Shown: positions 36,251 to 46,223 of the stretch, piece by piece
Position numbering within the stretch: position 1 is the first letter of the stretch
Layout of the letters: each line of letters begins with the position of its first letter
NCBI GenBank assembly: GCA_009192285.1
Contig: CM018607.1
Coordinates: 738,872 to 802,871 of the forward strand
DNA from: Morchella semilibera
Lineage: Eukaryota > Ascomycota > Pezizomycetes > Pezizales > Morchellaceae
Direction of reading: 5' to 3'
Length of the DNA: 64,000 bases
Program-made: the position numbers and the translations under genes
Notes under the pieces: model-generated
Databases searched by the model: none
What the model was told of the DNA's origin: nothing
What the model saw: the letters and a program-made list of their open reading frames with translations, nothing else

Positions 36251-39200
36251 TGATCGATCATGATCGCATTATACCAAGTTGAAAACCCAATGAACTTGTC
36301 TGAGATATATGCAAGCCAACAATCGGTCCACAGTACTTAGTGCATTTTGCGCACATTCCTAGCCCAGTTGTTACATGCTAACCAAATGATGGCACTGAGT
36401 GAAGCACGCCATAGGAAACATCTAGGATATAAACTAACATTTAACTTCACTAGGAACTGGATAGACGTTTCGATATAGAGCCAAGAACTCACATACGCCC
36501 CCAAGGACGGCCACCGCGGCCGCGGCCGGCGTCTCCGCAGCTTGGTTCTCAAGAATCGCCCCAATCATCCACACCAAGCACACCACGTAGCGTGTCGCCG
36601 GCACCTTCATCTCATGCACAAGAGCAGCTAGCTAGGGATGGAGAAAAATATCAATGACCTCGTCATCTCATGTAAGACATACCGCGCCTTCACGCAATGG
36701 GATGATGGCTGAGATTCTTTTGGTCTAGCTTTATATGAGAATAGGGCTCGATTACACGTGCACAGGTTGCCTTGGGCGGTTAAGTTCCGGGGGTGTTATA
36801 GGAGGTATCGTGGGTTTTTAATAGTGGGTTTAATGTGAAATGAATTGGGGCGTTTTTTTGTTTTTGTTTTAAATTATTTTTGCATTTTTTTTTGCATTTT
36901 TTTGCATTTTTTTTTGCATTTTTTTTTTTTTGCATTTTCTTACTCTGCATCCTGGCGCCCGTTGTGTCGTTTTATTCATTAGACTTGTACAAGTATGTAC
37001 ATGCATGTTGTATATGGGTGTGTTTCGGCGAAGGCGGGATTTTGGGTACTCTTTAATTTCCTCAACTAAGGAAAACTCCAAAAATATATTCTTTTTTTTT
37101 ACTTCTGGCCTGGGTAGGGACTGCCAAATTGACCCCACAATATTTGTTATATATCGTGTACTTTCACTACATACTTTGGCATCCTTGTTAAGAAGCGAAC
37201 ACTTACCCCCCTGAGTACAATCAGTACAAGATTCAGGCCTCTTAACTATATCCCCCCTCCCCCAGTTAAAAACCCGCAAGAAATTTCCTGCATCTCAAAC
37301 CTCTCACAACCTGGAGGTGCAACATGGGCGTCTCCAATCTCCAACCCAACAGAAGATTGCCCCTCAATCCACTTTCCCGTCGCCGTCGTCTTACTGTGCT
37401 GAGCCGGCGAACAGTCACCAGGGCTATTATAGTCCGTAATCGGCACAACGGAGCGGCGGATAGTACGCGGTGTAACGGAAACCGGAGCGGACGGAGTCTG
37501 GTAGTGGGCTTACCGCAAAGAGTGGCCACTCAGACCTGTTCTCGCAGAAATTGGCTTGTTGTAGGCTGCAGGACTATTGAAGGGAGTATACAGCTCGGAG
37601 GGCGCTGAAGGGACACATCTAGCCACAGAGCTGGGCATTGATTGTTGTTTGGTTCATCGGACCATCCTCTCGTGGATAATGGCAGCACAGTGCTCCGTCC
37701 TCACTCTCATCTTCTTGTTCTTTTGCGCTTCTCTTTTTATCCTCTCCAGACTCTTGGTTTGGGGTGATAACGTGTATCCGTTTGTCAGCATGTACCCGTG
37801 GAGTGTCAGATACTCGCCCATTGAATTGGGCCCAGTAAAATACCTCTTGGTATTGCTGTAAAAAGTGCCATCAGGGGACCTATTTCGCAAATTAGTACAC
37901 CATCTAGCTAGTGACATTTGGCTATACCCGGTGATGTCTTACCCCTGGTATCGCTATAGGACATATTTGATTTCCAAACCTAGTACATAACCTTCAAGAG
38001 TCAGCTCTGCATCTTCTAACGCAAGCTCTAAGCCTATGCTTACAACGCTGAAACATGCGGCGCGGGCAGACGGCGGTACGTTATAGTTGGAGCTCTCGAG
38101 CCTAATGACGGGGGGGGCTGCGGCGTTCGGTCACAATCTCGAAGGGTTGAGAGCGGGCAGGTGGAGCGGGGGTAGGAGATAGACAGGCTTCACTATGTAC
38201 GCAGCCGGGGGTGGTATCGTCAAGTAGGATCGGCCATGATAGAACGGATAGTGGGGTGGTGTGGGGCGGGCAGAGTGAAAAAAAGAGAGAAAAAGGGAAA
38301 AAGGGAAAAAACTGGACTTTATAGACAAAAACTCAAAAAAAAGATCGTGGCCGGAACTATTACACAGGGAGACGAACGGCATTCTATACATCAGGCTCCG
38401 GCAAGAAATTGTCAGGCTAGTCGGCTTCCGTACCCGCTGCGATTTTCCTTCCTACGACCGGCTGACAGCCTCCCTCAAGAACGGGTCCTGACAGGTGTCC
38501 TGCAGAGCACCCCCCCAAACCAACAGCCTCCGCCCACTACAAGCTCTGAGTCTTGGTGGTCGAAAATGTAGTAGGAACTGCAAGTATTCGGGATTGTACG
38601 TGTACGTACCTGTCGCTTTCGCCCCAAACTACCCGGGTCTGCGGCGCGCGGCTCCGGACCTTGGCCTGGAATTACCTGCGTGGTCCTGGCAGTCCTGTCT
38701 TGCAATACTAGGTGCGCGGGTGGATGGTACTGCTTCCTAGCTTGGCTGGTGGGCTAGAGGCTAGGGGTTAGGGGTTAGGTGGGGGCACGGTACATCGAGC
38801 TTCATGCGGTGCCCAGAGATGCTTTTATAAGTACATGTACTAAAGGTAACAAGTTGCGGAGCACCGCCTGCATGCATGTATCAGGGCACTCTCGCCATAT
38901 TGGTCTAGGCGATTGGCGAATACCCTCTACCAACCTTTTTGCTTTTGGATAGTTAGTAAATGCATCACTCCCTCACGGGTACCTTTGATGGTTAAAGTGT
39001 GTCTACAGGCGGTACTGAGAGAAACGGATCCCAAAACGGGCCATGGGTTTGCTACGTTACTTTAAATACACACCGCTTCACAGCAGTTTAGATCCTTGAG
39101 ATAGTAGAAAAAGCATGACTCTTAGAGGAGTTGGTCTGGAGTATTCCGATTTCATACATACAACCTATGCTCTTGACCGGCAGATATGTTATAAGACTTA

Positions 39201-40249
39201 TCCCTTAGTCTGGCAATGCTGACCCCGGCACAGTGGTAGAGGAGTTAAGCTTGTATGCATGGGAGATCTACTATGATACGGGATCTGGCAGTGGAGCCAC
39301 ACAACAACCCTTGGGGGGTAGTGTTTTTTGCCAGACGAGGGATAGAGGGCGTGCACGTGGTTATATACAAGACTGTCATGTATGAAAATGTAGATCTACC
39401 AATCGCCGGCGCATCTAAAAGAGGGCTGGGTACGAGCCCGAGTGTAAGGAAGGAAATACAAAAAAGGCGGGGGGGGATCCTCTACCGTGGAAATGAACCT
39501 CTTACAAAAAAGTCCGCATGCCTGCCAACCCATACCCCGGGGCCCGTTTGGTAGGAGTGGCTGGTAGAGCCCTCGGACCCGGGTTCGCGGGTGTGTGGTG
39601 GCTAAAAAAAAAACTCATAATAATCTACTCTATGTCAATCAAACGAAACGGGGCTGCTGGTATCGCTGCGGTCTCGGCCCGGTGGCTGCCGAGACACGTC
39701 CCGGCTTGGGGCTGTCAGACGTGGGACTGGCAGGTCGCACCGCTGGCGGGTGTTTCTGTATCTGGTGCCGGCCTTGGGCAGCGGCTTGGGTTGTCCCCTG
39801 GGATAGTATCTAGGGACCTACTGTAGTGCGAGCTGGGTGTTGAGGGTTTTAGCCACAGCTGGTGGCCACTCCGCCCGCATGATAGTCCCTCCCGAACAAC
39901 GCTCTGCGGGTCTGGGATGCGCGGGCCTTCTATAGTATTGTAGCTCCAGAATCTCTAGTTCCTGTTCTCACATACCCCAGCCTGTACAAGCATATCTCCG
40001 GCTCTAGATCTCGTATCCATATATTATTACATTACACACCGTACGCGCCCCCCCCCCCCCCAACCACAGGCATCCATCACGAGATATCACTCGATGACGC
40101 ATGGATCGACCCATCCGGCAATAGGCGCCCCGACCCGAGAAACCTGTTTCCCAATCATTTCCGGTCCGCGCCAACAACCAAGCCGGGCCAATCACGGCGT
40201 GGCTGGGCGTGCATGTGTTTGTGGGGCCACCTGGGGGATCGAGACACCA

Positions 40250-40293
40250 TATAAAGCACACACACACCCCGCACCGCACCGCACCGCACCGCA
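40250..40293 (+). promoter_or_regulatory. TATA box and GCACC pentamer repeat of the hydrolase gene
   Basis: TATAAAG at 40250-40256 lies 53 bases before the hydrolase ATG. Between them is a run of GCACC pentamers (40271-40293). The short distance supports the ATG at 40309 and a very short 5' leader. Confidence 0.5.
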
Positions 40294-40308
40294 AACCACA
40301 AAGAAAAA

Positions 40309-41424
40309 ATGTCCGATAGACATAAGCTAACATGGACGAGTGCCAGCGCCATCTCGCAGCGCCCGCTGCCGGACGGGGTGAAGCGCGAGTTCATATCCTC
40401 GCCCGACGGGCCGCTCGAGCTGCTCGTGTGTCTCCCCCGCGGCGAGACGGCGGCGGCGGGGCGGCCGCCGCTGCTGTTTGTCCATGGAGGTACGTACTGC
40501 TCTGTTCTCTCTCTGTGTGTGGAGGGGGGTTGCTGATGGAGGGGGGGGAAGGGTTCGGGACGGCGACGGCGTATATGAACTTTCTCCCGTTCTTTGCGGG
40601 GCATGGCTTTCCTAGCTATAGTGTGTCGCTGCGCGGGCACGGGGCGTCGCATAACCCTGGGTTCTGGAGGATGTTCTTGACTAGTATGTTTCCCCTCTGC
40701 TCCCCCGGTAGTGCCTTCTCTCTAACACAGAGCAGCAAAGCACACCCTCGCACTCGACATCGTCACGGCAGTAGAACACATCTGCGCCGCCCACAACCTA
40801 GCCACCCACCCGTCCCCGTCCCCCGCGCCCCCCGCCTCCTCCATAGTCCTCATCGGCCACTCCGCCGGCGGCGGCCTCGCGCAATACGTCCTCGCGCGCA
40901 ACCTCGCCCCCGCCGTCGACCGCATCGTGGCCCTGGCCGCGCTCCCGGGCTTCGGCGCAAGGGACGTCTACTGGAACTGGATGTGCATGGATCCGTGGTT
41001 CGTGCCGCGCCTGTGTCTGCGCGACTGGATGCACCCACGGTCGCCGCTGTCGTCGACGGCGCTGGTGCACCGTGCGTTCTTCTCGGGCGCGTTTCCGGGG
41101 GAGCTGGTGCGCGCGGTGGAGGAGGAGATGCCGGAGACGGAGAGTCTCGCGTGGCCGCTGGGTATGGTGGCGGGGTTTGTGAAGCCTGGGGAGGTGCTTT
41201 GGGGCGGGAGGAGGGTGTTGGTTGTGGCGGGGGGGGAGGACCGGATCGTGGGCGTGGGCGTCATGGAGAGGTTGGCGGCGTGGTTGAGGGGGGCGGTGGA
41301 GGAGGGGGAGAAGGGGGAGATGGTCAGGTTTGAGGTTGTGGAGGGGAGTGGACATGATTTGATGAGGGATTTGAAGTGGGAGGAGTGCGCGGGGGTTGTG
41401 CTTGGGTGGCTGGAGGGGAGGTGA
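40309..41424 (+). CDS. Alpha/beta-hydrolase fold protein
   Basis: Exons 40309-40489, 40552-40683 and 40733-41424 (the last acceptor could instead be 40735, removing one residue), 333-334 residues. Intron 1 starts GTACGT and ends AAG; intron 2 is GTATGT with a CTAAC branch. Motifs: LLFVHGG (oxyanion strand), SLRGHGAS, nucleophile elbow IGHSAGGG with the catalytic serine, then VVAGGEDRIV carrying the acid and GSGHDLM carrying the histidine. All three catalytic residues are present, so it is probably an active esterase, lipase or related hydrolase; the substrate cannot be inferred. There is no signal peptide, suggesting a cytosolic enzyme. Codons are strongly GC-ending, as in the hexokinase-like gene next to it. 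Confidence 0.8.
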
Positions 41425-42030
41425 TATATAACTATACTTTGTATCTACCTGTGGAATAAATAACCATACCGTAAATAGATAATCTCCACAAGTAAATAAT
41501 CTCCACAAGTAAATAAACAATAATCCACATGAAGTATCTCCCTATCAGATGAAATATCTCCTATCACGACGAAACATCTCCTGTCACAGAGTCTCACTCC
41601 CCCGCGAGTGAGACCTCGTGCATCACTCGGGTCACGTCCAGGGTTAGGGGATGGAGGGTCAGGGCGTGGGACTGGGCCGGACTGACCGGACTGACCGGAC
41701 TGACCGGACCGAACGGGACTCGACCGGGCAGGGATGCACGACACAACTCAACTATTGCATTGTGTGTGTTAATCGCATTGTATTATTTCAGTGCAGTCTC
41801 AACCTCGCTATAGTTAATTAATTACACGGTTATCGCACGGAGAGGCAAGATTTATACGTTGATTAGAGTTATTATAAATTGAAGTACCCAATACAGTCCC
41901 TAGAATCATCCTGTGCGTATTCCTCATACCATGCAGGCCACGGCCACTGCATATCAATGATAATATTGAGTGATTCCCGCATCCGCATCCCTGCTGTCAA
42001 TCATCGCTCGCAACATCACCACATATCATT
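41425..42030. other. Intergenic spacer between hydrolase and hexokinase-like genes
   Basis: AT-rich 3' region with AATCTCCACAAGTAA repeated near 41479-41510, the nonamer array at 41672-41715, and AT-rich DNA towards the hexokinase promoter. No gene is seen. Confidence 0.6.
41672..41715. repeat. Nonamer tandem repeat ACTGACCGG
   Basis: Three exact ACTGACCGG units (41681, 41690, 41699) flanked by degenerate ones. A simple minisatellite downstream of the hydrolase gene. Confidence 0.8.
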
Positions 42031-42081
42031 CTATAAATCTCATCTCTCTATAAATCTCATCTCTCTATAAATCTCATCTCT
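42031..42081 (+). promoter_or_regulatory. Triplicated 17-bp unit with TATAAA, upstream of the hexokinase-like gene
   Basis: Three exact CTATAAATCTCATCTCT units (42031, 42048, 42065), each with a TATAAA, 62-112 bases before the ATG at 42143. The spacing is right for core promoter elements, so the gene may have three alternative TATA boxes. Which one is used is unknown. Confidence 0.55.
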
Positions 42082-42142
42082 CTATTAATATATACAAATA
42101 CAGATACAAATACAAATATAAATACACCCCCCCCCCCCCGCC

Positions 42143-43522
42143 ATGTCCCCCCCGCCGGAAGACCCCCTCCAGCAGCTCGACGCCCCGCTCCCCCACCTCC
42201 AGCTCCTCTCCGCCGCCTTCGACACAACCTTCCACGCCCTAGCCCTCACCTCCCACACCCAGTTCCTTCCCACGCCCGTGCGCGCCCTCCCCACGGGCGC
42301 CGAGCGCGGCCAGTTCCTCGCCCTCGACCTCGGCGGCACGAACCTCCGCGTCGCACACATCGAGCTGCAGCACCCGCCCCTCATCCACGACCAGGGCTCC
42401 TGGGGCGTTCCCGAGGCCCTCAAGTCCTCCACCGCCGAGTCCCTCTTCCACTGGGTCTCCCTGCGCATCCTCGACGTGCTCAGACGCACCCAGCGGCAGG
42501 GGGAGGACGTGGTGGAGCTCGGAATCACGTTCAGCTTCCCAATGCAGCAGACGGCGCATACTGCTGCGCTGCTCATGCCAATGGGTAAGGGCTTCACGTT
42601 CACGCACACCAACGACCTCGCCGCGCTGCTCACGGCCGCTTACGCCGCCGCCCGCACCCCCGCGGACCCGGAAACCCTGCGCATCGTATCAATCACAAAC
42701 GACTCCGTCGCCACCCTCCTCACAACGGCATACACGCACCCGGCCACGCCCACCGCCGCCGTCGCAGCGGGAATCATAGCAGGCACAGGCACGAACGCAA
42801 CATGCATGTGTCCGCTGCGCAAGCTGCACCCGCGCAAGCACCCCCCCGCCCCCGCCGCCGCCGCGCAGGGCAGCATCCTGCTGAACACGGAGTGGAGCAT
42901 CAACGGCACTGCGCCCCCGCTGCTCCCCTACACGACGCGGTGGGACCGCGCGCTCGACGCGCGCAACGAGAAGCCCGGGTTCCAGCCGCTCGAGGAGATG
43001 GTCGCCGGCCGGTACCTCGGCGAGCTGGTGCGCCTCGTGTGTCTGGATGTTTTCTCGCCGGCGCCCGCGCAGCAGCGCATGAACGTCGAGTACGGCGTCG
43101 ACACGAAGGTGTGCGCCGATGTCGAGGCCGCGGGCAGCGACATGGGGGCCCTGCAGGTCCTGAACGCATATTTCGGCGGGGGCTGGGATGCTGCCGCGGC
43201 GGCGCTGTTCCGCCAAGTCTGCGAGCGTGTGAGTACCCGGGCGGCGGCGCTGGTGGCGGCCGCAACGGTCGGCGTGTTGGGCATGAATGGGGAGCTGGAG
43301 AACGCCGCCGCCGCCGCCGCCGCCGGCGGAGTGGTGGTGGTGGGGTATACGGGTACCGTTCTCGAGCGGTATCCGCGGTTTAGGGAGCGCTGCGAGGGGT
43401 TCATGCAGCGGATTGTGGCGGAGAGGGGTGCCGGCGTGACGGTGAGGCTTGTGGAGGCGCGGGATGGCGGTGTTGTGGGCGCGGCGGTGTTGGCGGCTAT
43501 GGTCAAGTGTGGTAGGACTTGA
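42143..43522 (+). CDS. Atypical hexokinase-like protein
   Basis: Single-exon frame of 459 residues, slightly shorter than typical hexokinases (about 480-500). The ATP-binding motif FLALDLGGTNLRV is intact. FSFPMQQ, NDSVATLL with the catalytic aspartate, GTGTNA, LNTEW (Glu kept) and EEMVAGRYLGEL match sugar- and phosphate-binding motifs. Differences: the TKGF sugar loop reads GKGF; NTEWG-F-D is NTEWSING; and the adenosine motif GxDGSVY reads GYTGTVLE. It may therefore be a weak kinase or a regulatory hexokinase-like protein of the sort filamentous fungi keep beside their main enzymes. Poly-Ala runs and extreme GC-ending codons are unlike the window as a whole. No introns. The ATG follows a C-run and three TATA boxes. 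Confidence 0.8.
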   Translation: MSPPPEDPLQQLDAPLPHLQLLSAAFDTTFHALALTSHTQFLPTPVRALPTGAERGQFLALDLGGTNLRVAHIELQHPPLIHDQGSWGVPEALKSSTAESLFHWVSLRILDVLRRTQRQGEDVVELGITFSFPMQQTAHTAALLMPMGKGFTFTHTNDLAALLTAAYAAARTPADPETLRIVSITNDSVATLLTTAYTHPATPTAAVAAGIIAGTGTNATCMCPLRKLHPRKHPPAPAAAAQGSILLNTEWSINGTAPPLLPYTTRWDRALDARNEKPGFQPLEEMVAGRYLGELVRLVCLDVFSPAPAQQRMNVEYGVDTKVCADVEAAGSDMGALQVLNAYFGGGWDAAAAALFRQVCERVSTRAAALVAAATVGVLGMNGELENAAAAAAAGGVVVVGYTGTVLERYPRFRERCEGFMQRIVAERGAGVTVRLVEARDGGVVGAAVLAAMVKCGRT

Positions 43523-43815
43523 TGGGCGGTGGGGTTATGTGTAGGTATTTTCTTTGCTTTCTTTCTTGCTTTTTGTCTTTTGTCTGTGTCCTAGGTGGGA
43601 ACGGGTTTCATGTGTAATGATCATTGATACTAGGTAGATAATTGTGGGAAATAATATTTCTATATTAACTACATCCACTCACTCCCGCGTATATATAAGC
43701 AGTATTCCAATAACTAAACAATGCACAAGTAAGCCGAAAACAAAACAGGACAAAAATAACCAAAAAAAAACCCAAACGGCACTAGCCCTCCGAGCAAGGG
43801 GGAGGTCCAAACCCG

Positions 43816-44304
43816 CTAACTCGGCCTCTTCTCACGCCCATGTCCCTCGGCAACGTCGAAGCTCTCCACCGTGAGCCTCCCCACCGGCTCCACGTCGAAC
43901 CACGAGTGGAAGACGGCTTCCCCCTCCGCGCAGCGGCCGGGGTTTCCGAGCTCCTTCCACACGATAGCGGCATGGTCGCATGTCCACCGGTTAAAGACCT
44001 CGGCGCCCTTGACGCCCATGCCGTCCTCGAGACACACGGAGAGCACGGCTCTGCCGGAGATGGCGTAGTTGTAGCAGCCCGAGTTCTTGCGCGTCACCTT
44101 GGAAAACACGCCGAGGCCTGGGAAGGTGGGGCCATTGCGCTTCGTGCAGGCGCTTAGGAAGTCGTTGGCGGCGGCGTGGATGTCGGCGATGGGGATGGCG
44201 TAGCGGTGGATGGGTGAGACGCAGTTTGAGTGGATGTTGCCGGCGAGGAAGGGCGCGGCGAGGGTTAGAGGGGGGAGGAGCAGCGGGAGGAGGAGGAAGT
44301 ACAT
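43816..44304 (-). CDS. Secreted six-cysteine protein, paralogue 1
   Basis: 162 residues from an ATG, no intron. Residues 1-17 are a strong signal peptide (MYFLLLPLLLPPLTLAA), so it is probably secreted. Six cysteines recur in the same order in the protein at 45765-46223: NC, (A)C-TK, GC, VC-LEDG, TC-DHAA and RC-AEG, which suggests three disulphides. The motif V-C-x-x-G followed about 20 residues later by T-C-x-x-A-A is the shared core. I do not recognise the family. Small secreted cysteine proteins often act at the cell surface or in host or neighbour interactions, but that is only a guess here. A second gene of the family lies about 1.5 kb away in the same orientation. Confidence 0.7.
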   Translation of the reverse strand: MYFLLLPLLLPPLTLAAPFLAGNIHSNCVSPIHRYAIPIADIHAAANDFLSACTKRNGPTFPGLGVFSKVTRKNSGCYNYAISGRAVLSVCLEDGMGVKGAEVFNRWTCDHAAIVWKELGNPGRCAEGEAVFHSWFDVEPVGRLTVESFDVAEGHGREKRPS

Positions 44305-45764
44305 GGTAGTAGTAGTGAATGCTATACAAGTAGCAGTTAGTAGATAATCGGTGGTGGTGCTGAAGGGAAAGTGGTATAGTTATGGATCTGGGCGTACATC
44401 GAGGACGAAGAGGGTTAGCTATCTGCAACTCTCACGTAGCTAGACAGGCCCAGAGTGTATTGTATATTTTTCTAGCCCTCCCGGGCCCCAGGTTGTAGGT
44501 GGCCCCTTCAATGGGCTTGAATCGTGCAGCTGGGCTATGTATGGACGTCTCTGGGCAACATTGCTTATAACTCATGGGTGTGTGTGTATACATAGCTGGG
44601 ATGGATAGTGGGTGAAGGTGTGTAGAGCAGTTCTTGTGTTGTTGATGAGGGGGAGACTCGAGCTCTTATTCAATCTGCACATGATGTTGCGGCTAGGGTA
44701 ACCGCCTGCACTACGGCCTAGATGAGCGAACTGTACTGTTGGCTACATGTGTGTATGTATGATAAATACATCGATACAGAGGCATGCAGGATTATTCAAG
44801 AGTACTAGCTTGATCATGATACTATATAACGGTCTCTATAATGTACAACAGACGTACCTCCCGGTCCATTCCTCAGCTATACATGTAAGTATACATGCCG
44901 GGCCCCAGGCCATAGTACACAAGGCCACGGGTGTGTGGGGAGGATTCAAATCCATCCCCACACATGCACACCGTACCCCACCCCACCCCACCCCACCCCG
45001 TGAGTGCGTCTACGTGTTGGAGAGTACGGCGATGCATATTCGGCCCCGGCCTGGTCGCAGTGCTAGAAATAGATAATGGTGCTTGAAAATTAATATTCGT
45101 TGATCCGCCATTATGGGGTTTAGTGCTGACAGGCATATATATGCATACATACTGGTACACATGATTCGAGATTCTATAATACTACGCTAACCGCGCCCCT
45201 AGCTACATGTAGTTCTACGGCATCGCACAGATAATATCTGCATATACACGCCAATGGTAGGGTGTTTCCATATGGCTTGGCGCACAGATCCTCACTCGGT
45301 TCTTCTGGTAGCGCGATATGGTTGGTTGGCCCATTCCTCTAGCTATCCATTGGCGCGGGAGTAACTCTTAACTTACTATGGGCGCTACTCATGATTGGTT
45401 GGTTCACAAGAGTAGCACTACTACTGGGAAAGATACGTTCATATTTACTCTCACAATTCTACTCGAAATATTGAAAGTAGATGTAGTATGGATATGTATC
45501 AATTAAGTGGTGGATCCATCAACCGCTTCATTGAAGCGCTACGGCCAACCAAACTAAAAATAGGAGAAAAGCAACTCTAAACAGATATAAATCTACAAAA
45601 GACCAAGAAACCTCTCCAAGACCCTTCTAGAAGGAATCTTTACAGTGGCCATTCCTTCCGGCTCCACAAGCTCATCTGAGGACACTCAGAACTCTATCCT
45701 CCTCGTCCTCCTCCCCCTCCCCCCCATCGTACCCCCTACTGAAACATAGTCGACGTATAAGCCT
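44305..45764. other. Spacer between two secreted-protein genes
   Basis: No gene supported. Contains palindromes TACATGTA (44880) and CTACATGTAG (45203) and a CACCC pentamer array at about 44975-44998. The upstream region of the minus-strand gene at 43816 lies at its left end. Confidence 0.55.
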
Positions 45765-46223
45765 CTATTCCCCCCACCCAACATATTCCACCCTCCCATG
45801 CAGCAATTTCCCGTCCTTCGCACAGTCCCACAGCGCATGAAATGCCATAGCCGCCTCCTCGCACGTGAAGAACTCTATATTCAACATCTTCACCTCCCTC
45901 TCCCCTGCACCCTCGTTCATGCACACCGCCAGCATGGCGCTGCCCTGTTTTGCGATCACCTTGCAGGTGGGGTGCTTTGGGTCCCGGCTGGCACGGTCGA
46001 GCATATTTGGGAAGATCCGTGTTCCGACCTTGGCTGCCTCGCAGCCATCGTAGAATTGGTTGTAGGCGGCCTGGTAGTCGCTGGGAAGTATGCCCCCTTC
46101 GAAGCGGATGTTGGTGCAGTTAGCGGCGGGGATGGTGGAAGGGGGAAGGGGGTTGGCGGAGGATGTGGCTGCGTACAGGAATGTGAAGAGGGTGGTGAGG
46201 GTGGTGAGTAGTGGGATCTGCAT
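45765..46223 (-). CDS. Secreted six-cysteine protein, paralogue 2
   Basis: 152 residues, no intron, signal peptide MQIPLLTTLTTLFTFLYAAT. The cysteine order NC-TN, GC-EAA, TC-KVI, VC-MNEG, TC-EEAA and DC-AKDG matches the protein at 43816-44304, and the central G-S-A-M-L-A-V-C against G-R-A-V-L-S-V-C is the clearest local match. Overall identity is low, so the pair is an old duplication. A TA-rich box lies about 20 bases upstream. Function unknown. Confidence 0.7.
   Translation of the reverse strand: MQIPLLTTLTTLFTFLYAATSSANPLPPSTIPAANCTNIRFEGGILPSDYQAAYNQFYDGCEAAKVGTRIFPNMLDRASRDPKHPTCKVIAKQGSAMLAVCMNEGAGEREVKMLNIEFFTCEEAAMAFHALWDCAKDGKLLHGRVEYVGWGE

Larger units (their letters stand above)
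34750..40248. other. Gene-poor accessory region with unassigned frames
   Basis: No complete gene recognised. Notable contents: CTACATGTAG at 34774; a degenerate tandem repeat at 35907-36250; repeated TGCATTTTTTT blocks at about 36880-36938; a TTAGGGG-like triplet near 38761-38780; and TACATGTA at 38832. Minus-strand frames at 36337-36610 (an ATG at 36610 opens MKVPATRYVVCLVWMIGAIL, perhaps a signal peptide) and at 37250-37446 and 37654-37917 (GDCSPAQHSKTTATGKWIEG; GPNSMGEYLTLHGYMLTNGY) have coding-like composition, but I could not join them into a gene. They may be relics. Confidence 0.4.

Noticed and set aside
37246-37917. Coding-looking minus-strand frames (GDCSPAQHSKTT.., GPNSMGEYLTLHGY..)
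   Set aside because: I could not link them by plausible splice sites or assign a family; described only in the region entry.
38758-38782. Telomere-like TTAGGGG repeats
   Set aside because: Only about three imperfect units in the middle of a contig; too short to be a telomere or an obvious interstitial telomere.
40490-40551. Reading the hydrolase without its first intron as a start within the G-rich stretch
   Set aside because: The HGG oxyanion motif is split by the intron; joining 40489 to 40552 restores a continuous hydrolase with TATA-proximal ATG.
40332-41333. 333-codon frame running through the hydrolase locus
   Set aside because: Only the short exon 2 (40552-40683) of this frame is real; the rest is Arg/Gly-rich shadow translation of GC-rich DNA. 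Catalytic motifs occur in other frames joined by introns.
42802-43506. Several long frames inside the hexokinase-like gene on both strands
   Set aside because: Shadows caused by GC-rich codons; only the 42143-43522 frame carries family motifs.
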